A program made the position numbers and the translations under genes. Below are positions 1-11,430 of a DNA stretch of 64,000 bases, in pieces. Under the pieces are notes generated by a model. The model was not told where the DNA came from, ran no database searches, and saw nothing but the letters and a program-made list of their open reading frames with translations. The DNA is from Ziziphus jujuba (taxonomy: Eukaryota; Streptophyta; Magnoliopsida; Rosales; Rhamnaceae). Within the stretch, counting starts at the first letter, position 1; every line of letters starts with the position of its first letter. The stretch covers positions 3,669,501 through 3,733,500 of the forward strand of contig NC_083379.1 in NCBI RefSeq assembly GCF_031755915.1. The letters are read 5' to 3'.

Positions 1-2107
1 TATTGAAGAAATCAGGGGTATTCCTCATTCTTTGAACTTCATCTAGCTCTTCTGCCTGAAAAATCAATAACTCAAGCATAATATGGGTTCAGTTATGTTT
101 CACAAGTACATGTAAGCATAAACATTGAAATATTATGTAAAACACATGCAACCACCACACATATATTCGCAGGCAAAGCACACAATTCATAGTGAATTAT
201 ACACTTCTTACAAACCACAGCAGGAAAATACTTATTCCAGTTTTTGTTGATAGTTACATCAGCTACTTTCATACATATATTTAAGATCGAGGAGGATATT
301 CTTCTATAAGAAATGAAAACTACAATAATATATGTGGTGCACCATCAGTAAGTTGGAAGATTCTATAAAGTAGAGACTATGCAACATTGGCAGTTAACAC
401 AATAAGAACCCCGGATGCACCAATAAAAAAGACTAAGTTGCTCAATGCTATTAGAGAAACAACAGGTAAAGGCAAATCCTGAACAGCCTCAAGAAGTACT
501 CATATGCACAAGCCAAGTATTTTGGTTTGAACGCCTGGTGGAGACGATGCAACATCAATGATAGAACAATGAACTTCGAAAATTACAAGTCTATGAACTA
601 GAAGAAAGTAATATGGATAGTGAATCATGAACTAACAGTAAATTGCTGGATGTCCTCGTCATCAGCATCCTTCTTTCTATTCCTGATGTCATTATCCCTT
701 CTACCATCAGAAATCTGACCAAAAGAATCAACCGTGAGGTACAGGTAACTAAAGGATGCCCATCATGTTAGAATTGGTAAAATTTGTGAATGGAAAAACC
801 ATCCAACAACCAACCTGAACTGAATTGGCAATGAATGCAAGGCGATAGGAGAGATCTCTAACTCCCAATGCTTTAAGTCCTCTCACACCTTCCTGTCCAA
901 GCATGGCGTTCTTGCCTTGAGAAGCTCCTCGGCGGCACTCAGCTCTCTCTCCAGGGGAAGCCAATGCCATTATATCAGGTACCACAACCACTGTGCCCGT
1001 GAAAATAACCCTGTAATTTAAGCATAATATTAAATTGAAAAAGAAGCTCCAAGCGCGCACTCGGTACGCTTAACAGAACAAGCACTTTGAAACATAATGA
1101 TTCAGAATATAATGAATGAATGAAGCTTACGTATCTCCAGCCCTGGCCTTCTCCACAATCTCATGGCGTAGTACAATATCCAAAGATCTGGGAAGCGAGC
1201 CTGGAGGTATTTCATTGGAAGTCTCCTGCATTCTCACCCTCTGCCAATCTGCAAATTTGCTTTCTTGCCGAAGCAATGCCCATCTATTTCTGTTCGCACA
1301 GGTCGGATTCACACAAATTGTTGGCTATACAACCCAACCCCCCCCCCCCCCCCCCAAAAAAAAAAAAAAAAAAAAAAAAACACCACAACAATCAAAATCA
1401 AAAACAATGTGAGTGCGACCCCCAACATTTACATTTCCAAAATTACTCAAGACAAGAGATCACACCTCAGTATATTTGAATTGCTGTTCAACGTTCTTGA
1501 TTACGCCCCCGCATTCCAAGCACTTGAAAGTCCCCTGGAGAAGCTCCGGCCGAACCTCACTGGTCCGGGTCACCACTCCGGTGACCGATACCAGCTTACC
1601 AATCTCCGCCGTATTGAGCTCCCTCAGCCTCTTGCATACAGGAAGATTGAAGAAGGCGAGGTTGATGTCCTTATTAGGGTTGTCATCGGATATGAAGGTC
1701 GGTTTTTGCTCCATCACGAATCTCTTGCAGGCGTTTTTCAAGTATGGTTCGAACCTCAAATACTCTTCGGAGATCGCCTTCTGGAGTAGATCGCTGAAGA
1801 GCATTACGTGAGAGAAATCGATGAACATGGTGGTCGATTCGTTGGCTCTCATGGCTTCGATCTCCGCCTCGTAGAAAATCTCATTCGAGTTCAATCTGAA
1901 GCTGTTTCGTTTTTCAATTCCAAAAAATCAATTACCCATGCCGAATATCATAATGAAAAAAAAAAAAATTAAAAAAATAAGGAAATAAAGAAATTGAAAA
2001 TGAAAAAAGAAAAATCGAAAAAACCTCTTGAGGAAGTCGAGGAAGATGTTCTCGACCTTCACAGCCTTATCGTCGACCAGGTAACCTCCAATCCCAAACG
2101 CCTCCAT
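1..2107 (-). CDS. MCM6: MCM6 replicative helicase subunit, 5' part only (cut by window edge)
   Basis: Subunit of the MCM2-7 hexamer that licenses origins and unwinds DNA in S phase in the nucleus. I joined six exons on the minus strand: 2025-2107, 1466-1901, 1131-1324, 815-1010, 637-714 and 1-55. All have GT-AG borders and matching phases, giving about 347 codons. The product begins [20 protein letters not shown] and follows plant MCM6 closely: N-terminal helical domain, then the zinc-binding region with CLEC in exon 2 and a Cys pair in exon 3 (ICVNPTC), then the OB-fold stretch ([41 protein letters not shown]). The window ends in the NTPDFF segment, before the Walker A ATPase core, so roughly the last 480 residues lie outside. 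The ATG at 2107 fits the family start. No break is seen in the visible exons. Confidence 0.96.
1338..1380. repeat. C18-A25 homopolymer pair inside MCM6 intron 2
   Basis: An 18-base C run followed by a 25-base A run. Read on the gene strand it is T25 then G18, ending about 14 bases before the acceptor at 1325-1326. It occupies the place of the polypyrimidine tract. Run lengths are prone to sequencing error. Confidence 0.9.
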
Positions 2108-2210
2108 ATGCGCCTGTGTTATTCTTCTTCTTCTGAAACTGAAAAAACTGAACTCAGAGATTTGATTTGCTTTCCCTAATCGAATTTCAGTTTTGCGCCT
2201 TTTTCCTTCT

Positions 2211-2240
2211 GGCGGGAAAATGGTCTCGTTCCCGCCAAAA
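2211..2240. promoter_or_regulatory. Inverted pair of E2F-type sites upstream of MCM6
   Basis: GGCGGGAAAA at 2211-2220 and TTCCCGCCAAAA at 2229-2240 are two E2F consensus octamers (TTTCCCGCC class) facing opposite ways, 8 bp apart and 104-133 bp upstream of the MCM6 ATG. Plant MCM and other G1/S genes are known E2F targets, so position and sequence agree with S-phase control. Binding itself is inferred. Confidence 0.8.
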
Positions 2241-2975
2241 CCGAAGGCCTAGGCCTAGGCTGGAATTTTCTTGGCCCTGGGTCAGATCAATTTCCCAGCA
2301 AAAAGCTTATGCTCGCTCTCTGGCCCGGATACTTGGGCCTACTCTCTTCGTTTTCAAACACAATTGGGCTCTTATATAGCTTCCCGTGGCCCATTTCTAT
2401 ATTTTGTTGGGTGTATACTCAGCCCTTCTGAAAACTGTAAACTATTGAAAGACCTAATAGTTTGTTCTCTTTTTTTTTTTTTTTTTTTTTCCCTCTTTTT
2501 AAACTCTCTAGTCCGGTGCTGGATTATTTATTGTCCAAATAATAATGATGATGATGATGATGATGATAAAACCTTGCGTTGTATGAGAAAGAAAAAGAAC
2601 ATTTGGTTTTAAAAAATAATAATAATAAGCCTGGGATTTATTGTTAATGACCGGTTGACAGACTATGAGGGAAAACATGGTAAGAAAACAACCTAAAAAA
2701 AGGTTTTATAAGAAAACTAAAATGTATGAGAGAAAATAAAGTTTTGTGTATTTTAATAATTTTCTTCCTTCTCTACTATATAGAACGAACCAAGAGTATG
2801 TACAGCAATAAAAATTGTTACTAATTTATTTATTTATTTTTTTTTTGGGGGCCAACATTATAATTTAGAGATAAGGAATTTCAGTTAGACCAAGGTGTGA
2901 ACCTAGAGTGTAATCTTAAATAGATTTCAATCATCTTGATTTATTTTTTTAATTAATTGGATGCTATATATAGTT

Positions 2976-3160
2976 TTATTATTTGTCATCACTAGTAATG
3001 TTCAACATCATAGGTAGTACATTTTAATTGAAACATTTAATTTTATTATTTTTATTTTAAAAATTTTAACAGTAAATATTTTAATAATAATCATTTAAAT
3101 TATAATTTGATATGTAAGTAGTATTGATAATTATTCATTAATAGTGATAAATAATATTTT
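2976..3160. mobile_element. Possible small MITE with imperfect terminal inverted repeats
   Basis: TATTATTTGTCATCACTAG near 2978 is matched in inverse at the other end by TATTATTTATCACTATTAATG (reverse complement of about 3137-3157). The core is AT-rich and non-coding. A related layout with TGCTATTTGT / TGCTATTTATCAC ends appears at about 11203-11430. No clear target-site duplication was found. Confidence 0.35.
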
Positions 3161-4145
3161 CTTTTTGGTATTATGCGTTAAATTTTTATATAATTTTCAT
3201 TACACTGTGTTTTGATGGTTGTTTTTTTGTTATAAGACATTGAACTGAAGATATTATTTAGATAGAGTGTCGTAGTTAATTAGGTGTAAGGTATCACTCT
3301 GTGGTTTACTCACAGATTTGTATCGATGTGATTTGATTATTTTTTAATATATTGCAACCTTAAAAAGTTATATATAGTTTAATTTACAAGTCAAAGATAT
3401 TTATTAAAAAAAAATTACAAGTCAAACAAAAATATTGTTACTTTCTCTCTTTTATACAAACCTAACTTTAGTTTGAATTTTCTCATATAACCAACCATGC
3501 GTTTTTTATTTTAGAATTTAGAATTTGTAGAAAGAAGTTCTTTTGGAACAATCTACTTTCAGATGACCAATGGCAATAACATTTAGGTCTTGGTGCTAAA
3601 ATTTTCTTCTTCAATCTGTATAAAAAAATAATAATAAAAATAAATAAATAAATAAGAAGAAGAAGAAGAAAGAAAAAGATTGTAGAAAGAAAAATGATAC
3701 CTTGAGAATTGAAAAAACCTTAGTTCTATTTTGACATTTTTTTACTCCCAGTCATGCGTGTTTCAGGGCACCACTTTCCTCTCAAAATTTTATAAATATA
3801 AGAAATCAGTTTACTCATGTACCCACGTTTTCCATATTAAAAAAAAAAGGAAAAAGAAAAAAAAAAAAAAACACATGGTAATGCCTTGAAAAAGAAAAAT
3901 GGAATCGCATTTTTCCAAGAGGAATATAATATTTCAATTCAATCAATAAAAAGTAGTCTTTCTTCCACCGGTCCCCCTACGATCCAAACATGTATTGTCA
4001 CCAAAGTAAGGAATGAGCATAACCTAGCTAACTCGATATTCTCATTAATTTTGTTTTCTTTGAGCCAACTTTAAAAACAATTGATGTTAATTCACATTTC
4101 CTTTAACAGAAAAAAAAAAAAAAAGAAAAAGAAATTCCCCCTATT

Positions 4146-4303
4146 GATGTATAATAGTCATTAGTTTACAAGTTATTTCACACATGGAGTTGTTTATTCA
4201 ACTTGCCATATCAATATATATACCTTTTTCCATTAATGTATAATAGCCATTATTTTACAAGTCATTTCACTGATGGAGTTTATTCAATTTGCCATATTAA
4301 TAA
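4146..4303. repeat. Tandem duplication, unit about 89 bp
   Basis: Copy 1 begins at 4146 (GATGTATAATAGTCATTAG) and copy 2 at 4235 (AATGTATAATAGCCATTAT). Both continue through TTTACAAGT, ATTTCAC, ATGGAGT and TTGCCATAT. The copies have diverged by several substitutions and small gaps. Non-coding. Confidence 0.8.
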
Positions 4304-5602
4304 GCAATGCATTTAAGACAGTATCCCTTATTTACCTCTAATTTTGAATTCCTTGCTATAAGATTTTTCACACCTCGCTGGGATTTGAATTCCTTTTAAC
4401 TTTTTGTTCTTGGTTTTGTTTTTTGTGTTTTTTTTGGTGTTTAACTTTTAATTTCAACCATTCAAGCAATGTTTGGAGGAAGGTGATTAGGACGAATATT
4501 TGGTTGTTGAAGACATTAATGGTGGTAATTAAGTCTCAAAAACAGAACCAGAAGAGAGAATAAAAAAGTAGTCCAAGTAGACTCTGTTCTGCGCTGTATA
4601 TATAGGCCAGCCAGCTAGAAAAAGTCCAAAGGCACATAGGAAACGCATGCTAAGGAGGAAGAAGGACGGATACGTGTCAAACACCCACATAACTCAAAAC
4701 TGAAAAGCTCGGCGCTTGGCGATGCCAACTTTGTCTTTATAAACCGAAAAAACAAAAAAAAATAAAAATAAAAAATAAAAAAAAAATCCTAAAATATATA
4801 TATGTCTCTCTCTTTATCTTTCATGTTTTGGCTGGCACTGTAAAATAGGTGTTGAATTCTTAAGCTGCTACAATATAACTTACTGCGGAGAAAAAGCATT
4901 AGAAGCAGTCAAAGTAGCCGTTTCAATTCATAACCTTCCCACCATCTGTACCTGTTCAATATCTCTACCAACGCCATTTGTCTGCATTTACTCTCCTCCA
5001 CCTTCTCGTTTCTATCTCCTCTCAATCCTTTTATCTTCTTTTCTTCTATTTTCTTCTTAGTTATTAAAGCCTCTATATTTTTCTTGCTGTATGGCTATAT
5101 GCTATAGCTAGTCTAGTGCTTGACTTTTTTTTTTTTTTTTTTTTTTGGGAGATATTAAATTAGGGTTATAACATGAACCTGATGATGCACATCATTTTCA
5201 ATGCAGACGATCACAATAATTTTCATTTGCCATCACGAGGATGAGACCGACCCATTGGCCAAGATTACTCATTTCAGGATCTTGACATCAAAACTCAGTC
5301 CAAAATCAGACGGTAGGTTATTTATTTGGGTTAAATATAGGCTATAAGAAAAAGGCTCTCTTTATTTTTTTATATTTTTTTAAAAACTTCTTTTTATAAG
5401 ATGTGCATCCCCATGATACATATAGGAGGATGATCATTAAGGCCATTTCACAATCATTGGATCCTCCTCTTCAAAGCCGTCAAATTCCCATCTGCCGAAA
5501 GGCTTGGTAGACCCCACAAACATACTTACATAACACATATACGATCCTAATCTCCTACATCAACTTAATTAGCAATATTATTTATTATTGTATTTATGTA
5601 TT

Positions 5603-5623
5603 TATATATATATATATATATAT
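5603..5623. repeat. (TA)n microsatellite
   Basis: About ten TA dinucleotides upstream of the permease gene. Confidence 0.95.
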
Positions 5624-5871
5624 CATAGCAGTTCAGCACCACTATTGTGCTTCTCCTAAAACCGCTCTAACTTACTGTGTGTCCTTTAGTTTTGTGCTTT
5701 TTAGGAATTACTCTGAAACACACCTTTAATTAATAAGCAGAGAGCCAAAAAAAAAGCATCATCGTTATCATATCCATCCTTATTAGAAAAGGAGAGAGAT
5801 AGAAAGAAAATCAGCAAAAAATCGTCTTCTCATTTTCAAAACCTTCCTCATCTCTTCAAATTTTAAATTAA

Positions 5872-7119
5872 ATGGACACCTTAGTTCATCAAATCTCACC
5901 ACCAAATTTCCCCAAAAACCAAAACCCCCAGCACCACCATAATCATCATCACCCTTCTTCCCCCTTAGACCAACAACAACATCCGCAAGATCAAGCTGGG
6001 ATTGGAAGTGTTTCATCACTGCTACTAGCAATGAACACCAATATCAACAACAAGCCCAACAACAATAACGACAAACGCTATGTGCCTCTTTTGGTGGTGA
6101 ATTACTTATGTCTCTTTGTGGGTTCGGTGTCATCAAGCTTGCTCTCAAAGTACTATTTCAACCACAAAGGTTCAAGCAGATGGGTCTCGACTTGGGTTCA
6201 GTGTGCTGGTTTCCCTCTCCTTCTAATCCCAATTTTCGTTCCATATCACCTCCTCAAATTCACTGAGAGAAAACCCTTTACCCGTTTCACACCAAAGATC
6301 ACAATCATATCAATATTCATAGGCTTTTTGTTAGGCATAAACAACCTTCTATTCTCATGGGGAAATTCTTATCTCCCAGTCTCAACCTCCTCACTCCTCC
6401 TCTCATCCCAACTGGCATTCAATCTCATCCTCTCGGTCATAATAGTGAAGCAGAGAATCACATTCTCGAATCTCAACTGCGTGATCCTTTTAACACTGAG
6501 TTCCGTACTAATAGCCTTGGGCTCCAACAATGACAAACCCCAAGGCCTTACCCGGTCCAAATACTTCATTGGATTCTTCTCAACGATTGGTGCTGGTTTG
6601 CTCTTCGCTCTTTACCTTCCATTGATGGAGAAGTTGTTCAGGAGAGTGTATTGCTTCGAGATGGTGATGGAAATGCAATTGGTGATGGAGATCGCCGCCA
6701 CGGTTTTGGCGACCATTGGAATGGCATTGGATGGTGGGTTCTCCGAGATAAGGAATGAGAGCAAAAAAGTGTTTGATAAAGGAGAGAAGGTGTACTGGGT
6801 TACGGTTTTCTCGAACGTGGTGACGTGGCAGTTGTGCTTCATGGGTACGGCTGGGATGGTGTTTTTGACATCTTCGATTACAGGTGGGATTTGCATGACG
6901 GCTTTGATGGGCATGAACGTGTTGGGTGGTGTCCTGGTGTATGGGGATGAGTTTGGGGGTGTGAAAGCGGTTTCGACTGTGCTTTGTGTTTGGGGTTTTT
7001 GTTCTTATGTTTATGGTATGTATATCAAAATGAGAGATGATAAGAGAAACAATAGTAGCGGTGCTACTACTGCTACTACTACTATGGAGATGGTGAATAA
7101 TAACGATGGTGGTGTTTGA
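5872..7119 (+). CDS. Purine permease (PUP family)
   Basis: Plasma-membrane type carrier of the drug/metabolite transporter superfamily; PUP relatives move adenine, cytokinins and similar heterocycles with protons. The single uninterrupted reading frame encodes 415 residues. After a roughly 65-residue hydrophilic leader rich in His, Asn, Pro and Gln, the protein alternates about ten hydrophobic helices. Family signatures include YLPVSTSSLLLSSQLAFN (about residues 168-185), VKQRITF, KYFIGFFSTIGAGLLFALYL, and WGFCSYVYG near the C terminus. The body resembles Arabidopsis PUP1/PUP3. The leader is longer than usual for the family and the tail ends in a Thr/Asn-rich stretch. The ATG at 5872 lies at the start of the open frame; a start at residue 54 (MNTNINN) is possible. 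Substrate cannot be read from sequence. Confidence 0.93.
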   Translation: MDTLVHQISPPNFPKNQNPQHHHNHHHPSSPLDQQQHPQDQAGIGSVSSLLLAMNTNINNKPNNNNDKRYVPLLVVNYLCLFVGSVSSSLLSKYYFNHKGSSRWVSTWVQCAGFPLLLIPIFVPYHLLKFTERKPFTRFTPKITIISIFIGFLLGINNLLFSWGNSYLPVSTSSLLLSSQLAFNLILSVIIVKQRITFSNLNCVILLTLSSVLIALGSNNDKPQGLTRSKYFIGFFSTIGAGLLFALYLPLMEKLFRRVYCFEMVMEMQLVMEIAATVLATIGMALDGGFSEIRNESKKVFDKGEKVYWVTVFSNVVTWQLCFMGTAGMVFLTSSITGGICMTALMGMNVLGGVLVYGDEFGGVKAVSTVLCVWGFCSYVYGMYIKMRDDKRNNSSGATTATTTMEMVNNNDGGV

Positions 7120-10100
7120 TTTTGAAAAACCAAAAAACCAAAAAAAAAATAAAATGAAAATGGTGTTTGTCGGAGGAAGATAATTAGATAAGTGTTTGTG
7201 TATATGTTTTTCTTTTTTCTTTTTCTTTTTTTTTTTATGTGTAATTTTAGGGGTTTGGAAAAACTTAATTTTGGGAGTTTGGAATTAATCATTACTATTA
7301 CTATGCTTATATATAACATCATCCATATATATCATCTGCTGTCATTATCATTTTTTAATTGTTGTCTTGTCTCATCGTTTTAGCATAATAAACATGACTT
7401 GAGATTTCAACGCCTGCTGCACTTAATTATGTATTATGATCCAAAATATATAGTGGAGAGATAATATTATGAAAGTATCGATTTCAAAGATGTTAATTAT
7501 TTTTTGGATAGAAAAAATAATATATGCAAGTTGTTTTTATTTTGTTATGTCATGGTGATCTAAGTGCAAAATAAAAAGTAAAAAGATAAGGTGTAGAAAT
7601 TGAATGTACTAAACATACAATATAAAAAAAAAATTACGGAGAAGGTTGAACAATATTATTATTTATCATCAGCTGGTTGAGCTTATTAAATTTGATCATC
7701 TCTTTAAAAATCTATTTTTTTTTCAATTAATTAAATTTTGTATCTGATCAATTTGGGAAGGTTTTGTACTCCTCTGATAATTTTAGAGGAATGTATTCAA
7801 TTTAGAGTTTGACGGATTTAAAATAAATTATAGACTTTAAAAGATTTGATGGATTGTTATGGAATTCTACAGACTCCATAAAGATTTTATAACAATCCAA
7901 TGAAATCTTTGGATTTAAAGCTGGATTTCATATTGACAATTTTCTTCACAATTTTTCTGTTAAAATCCTTTCAAATCCATTAAAATCCATCATTTTTTAA
8001 AATCTTTTAAAATCAATGACTTTTTGAATACCAGATTTTAAAAGAATTCTATAAAATCCTAATTGAATACATCTAGATTTTAATGGATTTTTATAAAATC
8101 CATCAAAATCTGAATTGAATATCATTAGACTTGTATGGATTATCTTAAAATCTAAATCGAATACCTCAAAACTTTAAAAGACTTTTAAAATCCTTCAAAT
8201 TCTAAATTGAATACATCCCTTTAGTACTATTAAAGTTAGGCTTCTTTTCTTTTTGGACAAAATTAATAATTTTGGGCTAACTTTTTTGTGTCAGTTGTTT
8301 ATTAATTTGTTGGGAAAAATGTTGGCTTTAATTATAAGGTGGTCATGGATCACTTTCAAAAAAGTTTCCTAGCTAATTAATAGTATTTTCCTAGCTAATT
8401 AATAGTATCGGATGTAATTGGATTGTAAATTATCCTACATGAATTAATCACACATTATCTTCAGATTTATATAATATAAGTGGGAATGGATATCAGATCA
8501 AGACCCAACTAACTTGATTTGACGGAATGTTTACAAGTATCTGGATATTTCTCATCAGGATGTGCCTATTAATTTTTCTTTGTGTATATCAATAGTTATG
8601 ATCTTTTATGTACTACCTACAATATTAGTTGTCCAATTGATAATTTCCCAAAGGGTAATGATTACAATTTTGTTTTCGATATAATGCTTAAGACCTTTCA
8701 CATTCAAGAAAATCCAAAATCTCTGCCAAGAATTCATAAATTTGAGTATTGACATCTCCAACGTTTTCCTTTTGTACTTTTATGCTAATTAAGGATAAAA
8801 TGCGTACTTTGTGCTAACCCAAAAAAAAAAAAATAATATTAAAAATTGATAAAAATATGAATCAATTAAAAGTGTGCAAATGAATAGTGAATCTTTATGG
8901 CAAAATATATGTATCATATTGGTTTTTTTTTTCCAAAATTCATTTGTTATCATGGGTGATGATGGTTTACATATTTTATTTGTAGTTCCACTTACGCATA
9001 CAATGGTGGGATATATAATACATATATATATACATACGCCGTAAACCAATGAATGTTTATGGGACAACGAATTGAGCACACCCCAGCTTCCTAGCTCGTG
9101 ACTTTGAAATCAGAAAGATCTCATTATATATTATTAATTATAAAAGTTAAAGGTGAAATTTAGAGCGGAAGTATATATCCATATTTAGAGGTATCTTTCT
9201 TTTCTTTTTTTTTTTTTTTTGCTTGTCACAAGTAGAAGAAGAGAAGCATATTTTTGCTTATGGGAAGAGAAATATAAGTTAGGCTTAAATTACAAATAAT
9301 GTTTAGAACAATTTAGATCTTGATTGGAATAACAGTTGCTTTTACTTTTGTTTTTTAGAGATTTAATTTTTTGAATAAAAAAATCCTAAAAAGATATATT
9401 TTATTGACTTTAGTTAAAAATTCTTTTAACGATTCTTTTAACGGTTTGAAAACCTTTCAAAACAGCGTTCAATTATTTTCAAAAGTGAATAAATTTATAG
9501 TATTCTCGAGCACCAATGCCTTACTCACACAATACATATAGAACTCTTTTAGCAAAAAACAATACATATAGAACTCAATATATGGGATCCACTTCAAAGT
9601 GAGGTGGGAGCTAATACTTCTATAGAATTTATTTTTATTTTTTCACTCAAAAGCTACTTTCAGATATTAAAAGTCAAAAGCAATATTTCAGAAGTTATGA
9701 CAAATGTTATGTATTTAATCTAAAAACTTTAAGTAAGATAATATAGAATTTATTCTTATTACTAATTAATAATAAAAGGTTTAAAACGTTTCATTAAAAA
9801 TCAATTTTAGTTAAAATCTCTTTTAGAAGCCTAAAAAGTCTTAAAGAAAACTGTTCAAAAACTAACATAAAAGCTATTTTTAAACCTTAAAAATCAGAAA
9901 CAACTTTTTTATAGAAATAATACCAAACAGGACTTTATAGCATTGAAACCATAAATAATTGCTCGCACAAGTTAGTGCCTCAGACAAATTGTAGGAAAAT
10001 ATATAGTTACGTGCATGGTTTTAATTTTATCTATGGATTTCTATTACCTCAGCAAGCGATCAAACACTCACAAATAAACAATATACAAAATAAATTATTG

Positions 10101-10266
10101 TGACATAGGAAAAACTGGTGGAGATTTTTATATATGAGAGCACGCGAGGATTATAATATAATAAAAATTGGAAAAAAAAGAAAAAGAAAAAAAAAGGGAC
10201 ATACGGTTGACAAAGAATCGTTAACGTTATTCATTTATTTTATTCTATATTTTGTTAATCTTTCGT
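7120..10266. other. Intergenic DNA after the permease
   Basis: AT-rich; no gene recognised apart from the MITE at 7786-8220. A short tandem repeat of TTTCCTAGCTAATTAATAG lies near 8365-8407. The stretch at about 9315-9935 has a weakly inverted pair of ends (TTGATTGGAATAACAG and, at the far end in inverse, CTGTTTGGTATTATTT), which could be another old hAT-like MITE. No matching target duplication was seen. Confidence 0.4.
7786..8220. mobile_element. Tourist-like (PIF/Harbinger) MITE with TTA target duplication
   Basis: A 435-bp non-coding element. The left end GAGGAATGTATTCAATTTAG and the inverse of the right end, AGGGATGTATTCAATTTAG, form terminal inverted repeats of about 35 bp that differ at only a few positions. 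The element is flanked on both sides by TTA (7783-7785 and 8221-8223), the 3-bp duplication typical of PIF/Harbinger insertions. The interior repeats variants of the end motif (ATTGAATAC, TCGAATACC) and of AAAATCCAT. No transposase is present, so it is non-autonomous. Confidence 0.85.
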
Positions 10267-10431
10267 GCTCAAGCAGTTGAAGCTTTGAATTACATATATA
10301 TTTGATTTGTATCGTATTATTTGTTTTGCATGAAGAAGATTTCTTGTTGGACGGCTTAGCTTTCTGGATGTTCCACTTGCAAGAAAAACAACTTTACAAT
10401 AAGACAATTAGTGGCAATCCTTCCATTATAA
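10267..10431 (+). repeat. Dispersed repeat, copy A
   Basis: Shares an ordered series of blocks with 36433-36580 in the same orientation: GCTCAAGCAGT, ATATATTTGATTTGT, GATTTCTTGT, GGCTTTCTGGAT, GAGAAAAACAA-like and AGTGGCAATCCTTC. The two copies lie 26 kb apart and appear roughly 80% alike by eye. It is not recognised as a known family. Confidence 0.75.
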
Positions 10432-11202
10432 AGTAAATTAAAGATATTCCATTATATTGGTTTTATATAATATATGTAACTAATTATATGAGTATTGTAT
10501 ATATATAAACAATCGATTAATCTGCAAAAGAGAAAGTAATTCACGAGTTTTTGTCATCTTTTTCGATTATAGATTGATAAGGGCAAAACATGCATGCACC
10601 AATGTTGCAATGTTGTCCCAATCCGAAGCCAAAGTACTCTTCCATCGCAATCATTTTTTTCAAATTGCACACACAGAAAGATAAACATGATGTCGTATAT
10701 ATTTTCCTAGCAAACAAATTGACCATGGAAAAACCATTAAAAAACAAAGCATGGAGCTTTGTCGTTCATTATGCAAGAAAAAAAGCTATTTTCTCCTCCT
10801 TTTACCTTGTCCTCCTTTTTTACGTTTTGGTCCTCCTTTTTCTATTTGTTTTGTTTGAATTAATGTTTCATCTTGATTATCAACGCTTTTTTGTCTAAGC
10901 GTTGGTTCTCTTGAACTGCTAAAATAAATGGTCGAATTTCATTAAATGGAGAGTAACCATTAATGTATAGTTTCTGGCCCAAAAAAAAAAAAAAAAACAT
11001 TAAAATTGTCATTAATTAATATTTGGGCCATTTAAGGCTTAAACCCTCTAAAGAAGAGTGGAATAACCACTAGGTGGTCTCCACAAGGGGTAATCAATAA
11101 TAAATATTGAAATTGTAGATGAGACAAACTAATAAATTTCTAAATAAAAACTATTACTTTTGGCTTTTTTTAATATAATCCCTAAAAATAAAAATATGAG
11201 TT

Positions 11203-11430
11203 TTGCTATTTGTAAAACTATTTATCATTGTCTGAATGCTTTTATGAGTTTGCTAGTGATGATTAGCGATAAAATCATTGCTTATGTGGCAATTATTAAG
11301 TGGGGCCATTCAATTTTTATTTAATATTTTTAATATTAAAACATAGTCAATTAAATTAACATATGATATGTAAAGTTTATTAATAGTTAAGTGCTTACAA
11401 ATGGGGATAAGTGATAAATAGCATTTTTTC
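11203..11430. mobile_element. Possible small MITE, related in layout to 2976-3160
   Basis: TTTTGCTATTTGTAAAACTA at the left and, in inverse at the right, AATGCTATTTATCACTTATC form imperfect inverted ends around an AT-rich non-coding core that shares GATATGTAA with the element at 2976-3160. Borders are uncertain. Confidence 0.3.

Larger units (their letters stand above)
2241..5640. other. MCM6-PUP intergenic region
   Basis: AT-rich with many A and T runs and no convincing gene. It contains a possible small inverted-repeat element (2976-3160), a local tandem duplication (4146-4303) and a promoter-like patch: TATATATA at about 4594-4601, the ABRE-like TACGTGTC at about 4671, and CT-rich leader-like DNA at 4900-5060. 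The last could be the distal promoter or a 5' UTR exon of the downstream permease, but this is not demonstrated. Confidence 0.5.

Noticed and set aside
1116..1811. Plus-strand frames over MCM6 exons 2-3
   Set aside because: Antisense shadows of the MCM6 coding sequence; one runs through the C/A homopolymer.
10590..10898. 102-residue plus-strand frame
   Set aside because: Low-complexity Leu/Phe/Val tail from T-rich DNA and no homology.
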